Assembly: GCA_014898415.1 (NCBI GenBank)
Contig: RCTD01000001.1
Location: 2,728,001 to 2,792,000 of the forward strand
Source of the DNA: Stromatinia cepivora
Lineage: Eukaryota > Ascomycota > Leotiomycetes > Helotiales > Sclerotiniaceae
Length of the DNA stretch: 64,000 bases
Direction: 5' to 3'
Made by a program: the position numbers and the translations under genes. The notes under the pieces were generated by a model. That model saw nothing but the letters and a program-made list of their open reading frames with translations, had not been told where the DNA came from and did not search any database. Below, one piece after another: positions 24,562 to 36,903 of this stretch (position 1 is its first letter; every line of letters begins with the position of its first letter).

Positions 24562-27500
24562 TTTTAATAGGGCTTTAGTAAAAGAAGAAGTTAAGAGTAA
24601 AGAATTGACGGCGAAGGCTTGAACGAGTGAAAGCCAACGTCGAAACGGTTTAGAAAAAGTAAGGTCAATCGGATATATTGAAAGCCAAGATGTTTAAATG
24701 TTGCGTGAGAGAGGCAACAAAAGGGAAGGCACTTGAGAAGGTTTGAAAGGTCTCCGAGGCTGCCGGATATATGTAAGCCCTGAAAGCGAGTGTAATGGTA
24801 AGGCTGCAAGAGCCAGCCGGAATTAATATCCCCTTGAATGACAAAATAGCAAGAGTCGAAGGCGCAGCGGCTGAACGTAACGTAACTGTATTTTGATGCC
24901 AAGGTGAGGTTGGACAGACTTTTTAGCAGCAAATAAGCATATAAGCTGGATATGTCTTTTGAAAATCCGAGAGATCAAAAGAGAATCAGGCCTGATATAA
25001 TCGTCACACAAAGAGTAGTTATTGCGTAGCGATTGTGTGGGTTTGAGTTGTTCAACGAAGGTATACTGTGAGTTAAGGCTGCGAAAGGAATTTCCTCCGA
25101 AGGCTTGCCTTTTAGGGTTTTGGGAGAATTAGGGCTGAGTGAGGACGACACAAAAGCGAATGGAAGGAGCCAACGAGGGCTTCCTAAGGGTGATGCACAC
25201 AAGCGAATGTGGTGGGAGGGAGAAGCTGCAGCGAACGTGAGGGCTGAAGTGTGTTTGTTTTCTGGATGATCCTAATGCGAAAGGGAAATATCAAAATCAT
25301 GATTTGGCTGGCGATGCCAGCATTCTAATAGCAAAAGGCGTCCTGGCCGGGAGTGTGGCAGAATTGACGAAATAGGTATAGCGCTCAGCACAGCCAAGGT
25401 ACCCGGGATGCGGAGCGCTTGAAAGCCTGCATGTGTAGGGCAGGGTAGTGTGGTACGGAGTGTCTAGGATGATGATGACTTGGATTTGGGTATGGTCAGG
25501 GTGGATGAACGGTATGGTGGAGGTAGGAAGGGTAAGAGACTGGTGGATTGAAATGGGCAACTTCAGGTCAGGTGGAGTTGGAATCGATCGATTACTAGTA
25601 TTTTCCCGTAGGTCACTAAGAAAACTTGAGAAGTAACTGGTTGTAGAGCTGCAGTAGTTCCAAGGACAGTAAACAGACATTAGTAACATCTTTATTAGAT
25701 CATTACTTAGCAAACTGCATGCCATATTTTGCCATGCCATAGGATGCTCCTTAGTCTACTACCTTGGCTATATCATTGTCTATCCATTCCACTGGCTGTA
25801 CTATCAATCATTTCTATTTTCATACTAAGGAGGGCAAACAAATGATCTTGGGTGCCACAAGGAGGAAGAGACCACGATTTGTCTGTGCCAATGTGAGGTC
25901 TTAGAATGACCGAGTATTAGTCAAATATAAGTATAGTTATAGAATAATAGCATATATATATTATATATTATATTACCAAGAAATTGAAGCGGTTTCTCTT
26001 AGTAGATGTAAAATGTTTAAAAAGGCCAATGGGGGCAGGGTACCAAAGAATGTAACCAATTCTTTGGGGGCGGAACGACCAAAACTTGATCATCATCATC
26101 ATATCCATGTGTTTTGACAGTTGATTAGATTACTCTAAGGTGGTATTTACTACTATTACTACAACCGCAACATCATATTGACTGCGGATTTACCAGTGCT
26201 ATGAGGTATTGAAACCATCACCACATTTTCAAACCTAGGGGTGAATAGTAAGTAGGCTGAAGATCGAAAGTTCCCCGAATCAAAATGATACAGCACCGAA
26301 GCAATGGGCATAAATATCTAGGCTCGTTCTCACACACACAAGGCTCAGAGAGGGGTCCAAAACCAAGTGTACAAGATTCGGACATTCAAAATGTCCATTC
26401 AGGTTTCACTTGGAAAAGTGGCAGGGCAAATAAGTAAGGAAAAAAAAAAAGGACAAAACAAAAGGAGAAACCTCGGATAAGAATTACCTTATTCGGTTTA
26501 ACTCCCTCCGAGAGTTGATGTTTCTGTTTCTTACTGTTTCTTACATTCTTAAGCTTCTCTTACACACAGAGTCCCGTCAGTCCAATCATTATTTTAATCC
26601 TAAAACATCGTTACCGTTCTTTCGTTGTTCGCTCGCTGAAAATTTCTAGTCAAAGCAGAGGAAGTCTAACCTCTTCCCTTCTCTACCCTCCTCTACCCAA
26701 ACCTACAGACAATTAACTACTCACCGCGTTCATGGTTCCACCTAGCTTTTCCGGAGAAACCAGAGAAAAAAAAAACTCTATTTTGCTGCGGATGTGCTAA
26801 CAGCCAAATAGCAAAGTCGTCCATCCACTTACCTAATTTTGATATCAATTTCTGCGTGATAAGTACATATGATGCTACGGTGCATAACTCCGATTCTAGG
26901 GAGGACATGAGGTTAGTGGAGAGAAGTTCCCATCTTTCTTGTCAACAACGAACCAGCTTTCAGCGGCGTAGATCTTCTGATGCGGTCTTTGGAATAAGGT
27001 ATGGTGGTGTGTATTGTGTAATGGATGGTAGGCGCAATGCATCTTGATCCAAAAATAAAGTCTGTGAATATTAACCTACCACTCCCATGTGTCCGTGACA
27101 GTTAAATTCAAATTGGATTGGATAGCTGACATAGTATTGGATGGATTCAATTTCACTCTGTCCGTTTGTGGATGAAATGGGTGAAAATTATCTTATTAGT
27201 GGTCGATATGCGAGCAGTTCTTTTTTGTCTAGCACGAAAATCCGCCGCATTTTCTTTTGTTTCTTCCCTGGGAAAAGGATTGGCGTGCCATATTGTTGGC
27301 CATCACCCCCCTTCCTTCAGAACGAATCAATATCCCTGATCAGTGAAAAAAGATTCTCCGTAGATGTTGGCGAGTACCCACTATGGGCATAGGGCTCCAG
27401 CCTTTATTTTTTCTTTGCTTGGACTCATGGTGACGGAGATTTCGTTGCATTGTGCTGGAGAAGGGTTAATTATCTTAATTAACCTACCTATGTGATGGCA

Positions 27501-29990
27501 TTGTAGTATTTTGGCTTTGACTAGACAATGCTAAAGAAAGCTTTTTGCACTTTGCAATGCAAATGCATGAATGTGGAGCAGGGCCTGATATCTATCGATA
27601 TCCCATCTATCCATTGCTTATTCGGGAACATCATCCATAACACCCATCCATCCATCCCATTCAATCACATCCTTCCATCGCCTTACTTGTACTCACTCTC
27701 AATAGCTGTTCTGAGAGCTTATGGGCACAATCATTGTAACGCAACTTACGCATCGACGCTCGCCCGCCGCTCAAGCCCAAACACCACTCTTCAAAGGAAA
27801 GATGTGGCCCCAAGGGTTCTTCGCACATACTCATTCGTCAATACTGGTAACACGGGCGAACGACTCGGCCTCGCACTAAACGGATTTAAAAATCGATATC
27901 TTACCAGTGTCGCACTGTTTGGTGAAATTTGAAGCAAGCAGATAGGCGAGCATTCCATTTCCAAATGTAGAAAACTTAGTTCAATTTTACAACTTTAGTC
28001 ACGTTTTTCTCGTGTCCATTTTTGCATCACTATCATGTCATGATGCAATGCTGAAAAAGGCCCTGAATAGGGTTGCGTCGCTTCTGGTGACACGCTGACT
28101 GAAACTGCCGGTGGCTGTGCAAAAACTACAAGAATGGTGGCATTGTACCTCGAGATCTAAAATGCCCCCTTTCATGTTCTATTCCGTTCTTGCCACGGAA
28201 CTCGGAAATATTACTCCCGTTTACCCTCAACTATATTGTATATTGCTACTTTGAGAAACGATGCGAAGTAGGTGGATGTATCAGTGTCAAGTGATCCGAA
28301 TAACAAAATAAGCAAACGGACGAAACTGTCCCGACTGAAAGATATCTCACTCTGCCCTATGGATTCAGATCATTATATCTGATTCAGACATGACATTTCC
28401 TAGGTACGATCTCCAGGGTTACCACTCCATCGAGCTGTACATTCACAATTCCATATTCTGCACATCGAATATATACTCCATAGAAGAAAAACTAAAAACT
28501 AACGTCAACATCAACACCAACACCAACACCAACCATACAAAATTTTCCATGATGAGTTTTCGGGGAGTTAACCCACTATGATCGCCCTCTAAATGACCTA
28601 AATGGTTAAATAGAGCTTGTTCTACAGTATTCCTTTCAAGTTTCCACTACCCGGAGCACATCAGGCATGACCTCGGGTACCGTTGAGCTTCTGAGCACTG
28701 TTTGTCTCACTTGACAGGAGTTTAGATCCAACCCATGAAATAGCGGCCGCAGCTGAAGGGATAAACCCCCATTCATATCTCCTTCTCCCGTGCGTTTTGA
28801 TATTTACTCTGTATACGGTTTCAGTCTCCTACGTTTACTCTTGTAAATCACCATCATTGTTCTGAAAAAAAGTCACAAACCGTAAAACCCCTTTTTAACT
28901 CACATTATTGGTTAACAATGCTCTCGCCAAGGACTAGGGTCCTAACTTCACCGCCTTGTCACTTTATATGGATCGATATGGATTAGGATATAGTATCGGC
29001 TTTAAAAGGGGAGGGATTTGATTACTCATGCATTCTGAGGATGAAGTCAAAACTCCAATCGTGTCCTCCTGAGTGCAAAGCATGAAAAGAAGGTGTCTAT
29101 TGCCATCATGCTATGCAGATTATTTCTTGTGATAATATATTGATCATACTGTACAAATTACTTCGGACGCCTCCTTCATAAAATCCTATCCTCGCGTAGC
29201 GAACACCCAGTAGTATGCATGAAACCTCCTGAGCGATTACTACATAAAGTAAATAGTATAGCGTCTGTACACTAGTCGTTGGGTACAATTACCACTGTAG
29301 TATCCGTGGAAGGCCAAGAAAATATATTTTTAGCACCCGTTCTTTTTCTTCTAGAAGATCTGATGCCTTTCCTGTGCGGTACTAGAGTATGCCGTGGTGT
29401 GCTGTACTGTGCTGTGGAAGAGAAGCGAACACACGAAAGTTTTGCATGCAACATTGAGATACTACGTAGTATGAAAATCGGACAACAGCTACAGCTACTG
29501 ACTGCAAGCTTAACTGTAGAGAAAACACTAATTACACTGTACGTATGTTTCTATTGATATAATAGTGCATGCAGCTGTATTTATAATCGGGTTTTTTGGT
29601 CAGATCAGGTCCGATCTTACTTGGCAAAACGCCAATATAGTCTATCGGGTAGATTTTCTAGATGCATGACTTCGATCGCTTTATATTACTGCGGTGCTCT
29701 ACAATTTTGCCATTTAGTGATACACACCCGCAGACCCTCGGTCCTTCTCGAATAATAGCTTATTTACCTTCGGTATTTTCGGGTCTCTTGGAGGGAATGT
29801 GATTGGGACGCATGCGAAGCACTTATGCTATTATCAATGTCCACTCGGTTGGTCTCAATGATCAGATCACTGTCTCGAGTTCCAGGCTAAAGGTTTATAG
29901 GGTTCGGCGCTCTCTTTTTAGTATAAAACTTATGATGATTAGAGTGTGATCTGAATCCTAAAAAAAAGATGTGCGATATCGAATGATTTA
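24562..29990. other. Gene desert, left part (normal base composition)
   Basis: More than 5 kb with no supported gene. Short open frames occur on both strands (for example 25297-25740 minus and 27528-27932 plus) but show no domain, no compositional bias of coding sequence and no plausible exon partners. Seen: a poly-A run at about 26440, a near-palindrome around ggataagaattaccttattc at 26475-26495, and an ACCAAC hexamer run at 28510-28535. The first kilobase probably includes the promoter of the Zn2Cys6 gene. Confidence 0.5.
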
Positions 29991-30480
29991 TCAACCTTAT
30001 TAATTGGATTGAAAGTAATTTAGAACTCTTCAAATCTCAAAAAGTAGTATTTTTAAAATATTATTAAAATTAATTTCTATCGACATCTATTAATTAATTC
30101 TTTTATATTTTATATTTATTGATAAAATTATTATAGTAAAAGAAAAAGGAAATATAAAAAGTAAAAAGTATAAGATTTAATTAGATAATATTTAAAATAA
30201 TATTGATAGTATTAAAAGTGATAATATGAATTTAAAATTTAAAATTCGAGTTATATTATAGTTCAATATAAGATAATCTTGACAATTTTTATTTAATCAA
30301 ATTAAATTAAATTGAAAATTATATAAATTTCGAATTTTTATTTGAAATTTAATATTTCGATTCTTATAAATATTACTATTGTTAGTCTAATAGTTATTAT
30401 TTATTTTACTTACTGAGAACTCAGATCATTCTTATAGAAGACGAATATATATATATTAATTTTTTCTAATCTGATAGAGA
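29990..30480. repeat. AT-rich island in the gene desert
   Basis: Base composition drops sharply to mostly A and T, with TTTAAAATTTAAAATT-type runs and no open frame. It resembles the decayed sequence on the right of the window and is best read as an old RIP-affected insertion whose type can no longer be told. Confidence 0.5.
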
Positions 30481-31234
30481 ATGAATCCGGATTGATACTT
30501 TGATAGCTCCCCCACTTCCCCCAGTGCAGAAGTGTGCTTGCTGAACAGCACTCTTTTTAGAAAAGCCCAAAACTTACTACCGACGTCGATTTTGCCTTGT
30601 TACCCCTTGTTTATTTTCTCTATTATATGGGGCCAACGGCAACAGCACAACGCTACCGATATAAATGAGGCGATTGTGGAGGCTTGGTTTGTCTCGGGTA
30701 GAATGGGAATCCACATGGTCGATATTTCTAAATGCGAATTGTGAACCAAAGTCCCATGACCTTTCACTTTTTCTCGACGATCAGGATGCTACCAAAGCTT
30801 ATTCCTGTACGAAAAATGGAAAGTTTCGAGGAGATAGCATGTTTGCCACGCGAGTGGACCTCTGGTTAAAGATTTTTGGCGATGGAATGGGGGTTTTGAG
30901 CAAGATTGACATATTATGCACGTCAAATCTGAGCTCGGGGGAACGATCATTCATGAAGTCTCATCTCGTAGGGCGAGCATTTTAGCAGTGAAGTAGATCT
31001 TTTAGACACTTGCTCGTTCTTCGACCAATACAAATTAATATTGTAAGTGCGAACTAAGGAAGCACCATAATTAAGCATCATGAAGATTTAAAGCCTTGAA
31101 CATGAGGTTGGGTCTTCCCGGAGAAAGCTCCAAATGGAGGAAGGTCATCAGGCTCCAACTACCAATCCACAAAGCTGGACCCTGACTTTGCCGTGTTCAA
31201 TGATTCAACCTGCTTTGGATGGATTTCTGCATCA

Positions 31235-31615
31235 ATGACAACATTCTGGGACTATTTGAAGAGGCTAATAAACATGGTTATTCCTAGAGAAGTTCTCTTG
31301 CATACTTTTTCATACTCTACGATAACCAACCAGGAGCTCGAAGAGCTCAGAATTCCATACGCAAGTACCCCATGTAACTTAGTCTCGGAAAGCCTGTTAA
31401 ACAATTCCTTGCATTTCTATCTCTTGGTACATCATGGCCATCCGAAGTTCGATTTCCTATTTGAGGACACTATGGGCAAATGCGGTGAGAACAGAGTATT
31501 GAATGGAAGTCAAAAGTCATGGGTAGCTATCAAGGGAATACCGAAATATGACAATGGTAGTATACATCCGGGTCTATCCAGTATTTGCACTGTTGTGCCG
31601 AAGTATTTACACTGA
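31235..31615 (+). CDS. Orphan open frame, low confidence
   Basis: A plus-strand frame of about 126 residues runs from ATG at 31235 (open from 31193 without ATG) to a stop at 31615. The translation includes MTTFWDYLKRLINMVIPREV and ends VVPKYLH; I recognise no family, signal peptide or repeat. It lies in a roughly 1.9-kb pocket of normal base composition (30.5-32.4 kb) between two AT-rich islands. It could be a lineage-specific small protein, a fragment of a decayed gene or chance. Two overlapping frames upstream (30532-30985) are equally featureless. Confidence 0.15.
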   Translation: MTTFWDYLKRLINMVIPREVLLHTFSYSTITNQELEELRIPYASTPCNLVSESLLNNSLHFYLLVHHGHPKFDFLFEDTMGKCGENRVLNGSQKSWVAIKGIPKYDNGSIHPGLSSICTVVPKYLH

Positions 31616-32179
31616 ATAGCCGCTCGCAAGAAAGTGTTTAAGGACCAGTGTCACTGACCCTGTAAATGAATGATCTAGCAATGGAGAACAAAAACTAACT
31701 ACTAACTTTTGGAACTTCTGTTCGATCAGGGGGCAACATTCAATGCATAATTTTCGTAAATCTCAAAGCCCTAAAAGGCCAAGCTTTTGATGACAAGTAA
31801 AGTTTGGTCTTGGCTTTTCTTGAACAACAAGGGTATCTAGTTGTTGAATGGAGAGTTAAAAGCATATAGGCGTGAAGAAAATTACTAAAAATAGACAACA
31901 CAGATTGACTAAATTGGGTAATCTAATCGCTTCCAAACAACTTTATACTGAGTATTCTACACTGGTATTTGATTCCCGCTGATGGTATCTGGCATGAATC
32001 GTATGTCATGGTTGCGGAACCCTTTGAAAGGTTCGTGATATCTTCCCGAGATTTTACCTGGGAATCCGATATGTGGAGTAGGCTTTCCTAGATGCCGGGG
32101 ATGCCGAAGCGGAGGGGTGTTTCGGTCTCCCACAGTGGATGTCAAAATCCCAAAAGGCTCATCAAGATTGAGAGAGTTA

Positions 32180-32828
32180 GAGCCCGCTCGGTGACCAGCT
32201 CACAGAGATCTAATTTGAAATATAGAGCAAATTTGGCATCAAATTGAATTCCACTTTCGAAACCATTGTTCGGTTGCTAGATTACAAAATATGATTCTAT
32301 TCAGGCATCCAATTCGTAAGTAGGCAAGCAAATCACTCCTATACAAAATCAAGCTCACGAAGATTCAGCAAGATTCAACTCGAAAGATTGTTTTGATTGT
32401 AAGGGAATATCCATTTAGATTAAATCTATTCAAATTTTGAAACTAGATAAACCCTATCGAATAAAATAATTTAGAATCATTTAATAATATCTTGATAATT
32501 AATTAATATAATATTGAAAATTTATAATTTTATTAATAATTAAATTTTTAATTTTAAAAAATCTTTTATTTACGATGAATAAACGAATAACTTTAATTTC
32601 TCTACAATTCCTTTAAAAACCCTTCAAAAAACCTTCAAAACCACTTCAAAAATCTAATCACCGAATGCCACTTTTTTTTGAGGCCCCCATTAGATTGGGT
32701 TTTTTTGGTACGATTTTGATCAAAATCACAAATTTGCGTACCTACTCACGAATCTGTTTTCAAGCCGGCAAATTACGAATTTGCCAGGCAAATCACAAAG
32801 TTCTGTGAGCTGGCCACTGAACGGGCTC
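32180..32828. mobile_element. Harbinger-like MITE with TTA target duplication
   Basis: The ends form an inverted repeat of about 27 bp, GAGCCCG...CTCACAGA, with three mismatches, all transitions. The 3-bp sequence TTA flanks it directly on both sides (32177-32179 and 32829-32831). Further inside, a second pair of inverted blocks (attcgtaagtaggcaagcaaat at about 32311-32332 against its complement near 32730-32752) shows that the inverted arms extend over about 150 bp. The centre (32.40-32.65 kb) is AT-rich. No transposase frame is present. Length 649 bp, TTA duplication and G-rich ends fit a non-autonomous PIF/Harbinger element. Confidence 0.7.
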
Positions 32829-32829
32829 T

Positions 32830-34195
32830 TATATATAGGTTTCAAACTTGTTGACTTTTAGGTGTTTAGCTCAACTGCATTCACGGAATTTCGATACCCA
32901 CTGTTGGACGTCGACTTTTTCTTTTAGAAAGGAGGAGGCGAGCAAATCGTTCGTTGTGGCTGCATTATCATTTGCTACCGGCTCAAACTTTCCCTCACTA
33001 CCAAACATTAGATCAAGGCAGCAGGAATTGCTTCAAGTAAGGTAGTTTGCTAATGCAAACGGTTCGGACTATCACTATTACTACCAGCCGTCCACCACAT
33101 CCCGCTTCTCACTAGAACCACCTTTTCAGGCTGCACGAAGGAGGGGTGCAAAAAAATGCAACTACACATGCAGAGCACCTTGTTAACTTCTACTACCCTA
33201 TCCTATACTTGCATGATCTAAGAATTGACCTATGACGACAGGTAATAATCCAATGTGTGCTTCAATCGTTGTTACATCCGGTGCCATCAATTACTCGGAC
33301 CGTATTGATGATGTTCATGTCATGTCGTTAGATAATTTATCAGTCGACTTCGGCACCTTCAAGCAGAAGCTTCCGTTCCGTGTCTTCATCCATATTCATT
33401 TAATCCCTCTAGTAAAAAAAGTACGGACGAATGAAAAGCATGCATATGCTGCAACAATAACATGTTATTGGAAAGACAGGACCCAAGATCTGTGGCATGG
33501 CCTATCTACGGGCATACTTTTGCTGTAGAGCATCAAACATACAGGAAAGGGGAATACAAAAGAACTTTCGCAAAGCAATAAAGATTGCGGGGTATGTTCA
33601 TGTATGCTTCATCATTTATGTATCACCCAGCCCCCTCGATCCAATGTAGATAGGCGGTGAACGTATGTGACTTCCTTTCGCATGTATCACCGCAGTATAT
33701 GAGCTCATTCCTATTGGAAGATGAATTGGAACAATGATTTAATCCTGCAAGTATGCATTTTGTCTGCTAGAGATCGAGATGTGGAATGGCATAGTGTAGT
33801 GATCCGGTACGTTACCATGAACTGAGAGGATGCAACTTTCACGCTGCATTGATTTCGATAACAACAAGTAGCCTGTAGCCTGTAGGTCTGACTATCCGTA
33901 TCTCCAGCCATGATTGGTCCTCTCGAATTTACCGCAATCCCCAAAGTTTCTCCAATAAATCTGCATATGCAAGTATCGCAGAAACCCCATTTGGTGCCAC
34001 TCGGATCTCTTTACAGTCAACAACGCCCACATCATTCGATCATTCGATGAAAAGCGAGAAATCGCCCAATGAGGTAAAAGTCGCGATCCCCAAGGGTTTC
34101 TATCCGCGCTTGGTAGGATCAGAAAGAGGCATTTAGGCACGCCGTCTTAGTCATTGTTACCATTATTCAAGGTTCATAATACTCAAATAATTCCT
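32830..34195. other. Gene desert, segment without supported features
   Basis: About 1.4 kb of mixed composition. A 98-residue ATG-initiated frame at 33232-33528 has no recognisable domain and is not called. No repeats of note were seen. Confidence 0.4.
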
Positions 34196-34199
34196 CCTA

Positions 34200-34310
34200 G
34201 GGGCTCGTCTCCTTGAATAACATATCCTAATTGTAGGACAGCAGCCTCGAAGCAAGTAAGGCTATAGTAAGAATCCTAAGTAGAGTTCTTACTGTTATTC
34301 GATGAGCCCC
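34200..34310. other. Cloverleaf-like inverted-repeat structure (possible ncRNA or foldback element)
   Basis: An outer stem pairs ggggctcgtc (34200-34209) with gatgagcccc (34301-34310), with one G-T pair. After a 5-nt bulge it continues gaataaca (34215-34222) with tgttattc (34293-34300). Inside it lie three separate hairpins: TCCTA/TAGGA (34225-34229 with 34234-34238), AGCCT/AGGCT (34243-34247 with 34259-34263) and AGTAAGAA/TTCTTACT (34266-34273 with 34286-34293, the last base shared with the outer stem). The layout is a four-way junction resembling an oversized cloverleaf. It is not a tRNA: the acceptor-like stem is too long and no T-loop sequence is present. Confidence 0.45.
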
Positions 34311-36573
34311 CACGACTGCGTGGTGTGTAAACATAGGGTGGCAGTAATTCAAGTACTTTGACGGCGAAGTCGCTCAGGCGGTCTGGAATTGGAATTTTTC
34401 AGTGGTTGATTGTTTACAGCTATGAGTAATAATCCAGTAGTCGTCCAAAGATTCACCAGTATTGAGAGGGGAGGCGAGGCTTCGTAGAGAAGGAATACAC
34501 GCTGGCAGTAATCGGTCCATTGAGTCAGCATGCAAAAGGCCTTCAATATTGCATATGCTACTGTCGGGCTGGTTACAATCGAGCGAGCGAGCGAGGGATT
34601 TATAATCACATTCAATGTTACAAGTGAAAGCTTTGTGTTCAGATACTTTACCTAAACTGCGTCCCTTGAGGATTGCATCTCAAGCTTCAATTGAGGCTTG
34701 AGTGAGTTTTCAACACAAAAATCCCTCTTTACACATTTGAGCAGCCACTTCCAGGACCAGTAGGTATCACCGTGTTAGTCAGTAAGAAAATCCGGTATAC
34801 TCGGAATTTACATTAGTACGATTCGAACGAAGCCTTTCGATATTTGAACTGCTGTGAATCTTTTGAATGTGGTTGAACTACCTCAATGGATTTGTTGATT
34901 GAAATGAATGCAATGTGCCAGTTGGTTTCATTGTTCTAAATGTACTCAATATTCCAAATATTTTGAATGTCTCGAATCGTTTAAATGCGTGAAATCGTTT
35001 GAATGTCCCAAATTACTTCAGTGTTCGAAACGATCCCGAATATATCAAGGGGATACAATAAATGAACTTATTTGATAAAACAAGACTCTCCCATCGTCCA
35101 GCTACATTACAGACTATCAGAAACTCCTCCAGGCATAACTCAACTAACACACCAGCGAAGATTCTTAACTACACCAGTTCTCCCGTCATCAAAAATACAA
35201 TCAATATACCCATTCATTTTCCCCTCTCAAGATAGAAGGGAGTATAATATCGACACGAGGTTTTGCTCGGGAGACCAGCCAATTTTCATGTATTTCTTAG
35301 AGTAAGATTGTTTCTCATGCTGGGCTGGGGCTTGTTCAAGAGGGGGATATTGGATGGTTATTCATTCAATTTTACTCAGGTAGGTGGAAGTAGCTTGTAG
35401 GTAAAGTTGAACAAGCCGATGCATGTTTACTATTCCTTCAGCTTTTCCTCATCACAAGGTCCAATGACCTCGCTGGAGATTCATCTAACAATATGAAAAA
35501 ATGAGTGTTAATTAGTCATGAATATGAGACGAACTTTCGAGACGAATGGAGAAAATTTCGAGACTTATGAGTTCTACGGCATCTAAAAGGCTATACTATA
35601 TAGTATTTCTTTCTGTATATTCTCTCATTTCATTTCCATCTTATTTCCACTCCAGCTTTTGCTCTTGACCGATTTCTCAATATCCAATTCCTTCTATTTG
35701 TTTCATTGAGATCTTTCAACTCTACACGAAATGTTCAACCTGGCATGGTCCTGGAGATTCGAATCGGCATAAGATAATCTCAGAGTCCCTTCAATGCATA
35801 TCGAGTATACCATCCATTCAAATCTGTCCAGTATCTTCACCTAAATAACTAACCACCATTCGATACTCCAAGTCCCACAACACAACACGAACCACCTAAA
35901 AAGCCCTACCATATCCTCCCTACAACAAGTGCTCCCCATATCTAAAACCAATCCCACAGAAAACCTCAATTCACAATATCACCCAGCACCCGCCACCCCC
36001 TACCCTCACCCTTCCACCCCGATATCATCTCACCTCAAGACTCTCTGATTCTCCTCACACAAACACACAACGAAACACAATACACGAAACACGATACAAC
36101 CGCCAAGCCAAGTCCGCACCGAAAACCCCGAATCCCCAAATCAAACGAACACGAGGTTTCCACCAGGGGATAGCGAAAATCCCCATTCCTCCCCCCTCTA
36201 CAAAACAAAGATCTACATTCATACCTCTCCACCCATCCACCAGCCACCCATCCACGCCAAACTCTATTAAATTATCCATCCTCTGCTTAATTATCCATCT
36301 TCAGCCTAAATATACATCAAAAGCGGTATTACTCAAACAAGGTACCACCACAATTCTAGCAAAGAGGTTATAAATCCACAATTCCACAATTCCACAATTC
36401 CACTGGTCTCATGAACTCCAAAACTCACTCTAACGCACCACCGACGTTCTTCTCCGAATCTAAACTATTTCCTTGGTTCATTCCCCTGAGAGTGATTTTT
36501 CAATATTCGGCACCTTCCTTTCCAGGGCGAGCACTTTTTCAACGCTCAACTTTATTTGGATATGCCCTGCTCC
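34311..36573. other. Gene desert, segment with degenerate repeats
   Basis: No supported gene. At about 34850-35045 a loose array of roughly 19-bp units (gaatgtctcgaatcgttta and relatives) is seen, similar in style to the array near 3 kb. At 35900-36300 the plus strand is strongly C-rich and A-rich, which keeps minus-strand frames open by composition alone. A short tandem of AATTCCACA lies at about 36376-36402. Confidence 0.45.
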
Positions 36574-36898
36574 TGTTACGACGGTGTAACATAGCCCGCA
36601 TCATGTGACCAATTAGTTATTTAAGATCATGTGACAATCGTCACCTGATCCGGGAGCCGGCCGGCTTCGATCGGCCCTTCAAGAGTCGATCGACTTTCAG
36701 AACACGAAGGTCTATATAATCAAGATGGATTCCCTTTGTATAGAGCTTCGTGCTCAAGATCAATCATTTAGTATACTCTACTATTAGTTACGAATTGCAT
36801 TATTGTCATTACTTAAGTCCCTGCTTGACGCCTAGTTATAAACCTACTTCGAGAGCCTAGAGCACTTCCACGTGATCTAGACGGCAAACCTCGTAACA
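36574..36898. mobile_element. Solo LTR with perfect 5-bp target duplication
   Basis: The 325-bp segment begins TGTTACGA and ends TCGTAACA, an 8-bp perfect terminal inverted repeat of the TG..CA type. It is flanked on both sides by GCTCC (36569-36573 and 36899-36903), an exact target duplication. Inside, tctatataatc at about 36711 is a TATA-like element. There is no internal retroelement sequence on either side, so this is a solo LTR left by recombination. Its base composition is normal, so it is young or escaped RIP. Confidence 0.88.
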
Positions 36899-36903
36899 GC
36901 TCC

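Noticed and set aside
25297..25740. 147-codon minus-strand frame upstream of the Zn2Cys6 gene
   Set aside because: No domain, no clear ATG context or splice partners, and composition like surrounding non-coding DNA.
30532..30985. Overlapping plus-strand frames next to the first AT island
   Set aside because: Two frames of similar length overlap with no coding signal in either; likely chance.
34200..34310. Cloverleaf structure as a tRNA gene
   Set aside because: Outer stem is 18 bp with a bulge, there is no T-loop GTTCRA motif and the arm sizes are wrong.
36035..36279. Two minus-strand frames with Trp/Cys/Gly-rich peptides
   Set aside because: The plus strand here is C/A-rich and T-poor, which removes stops on the other strand by composition alone.
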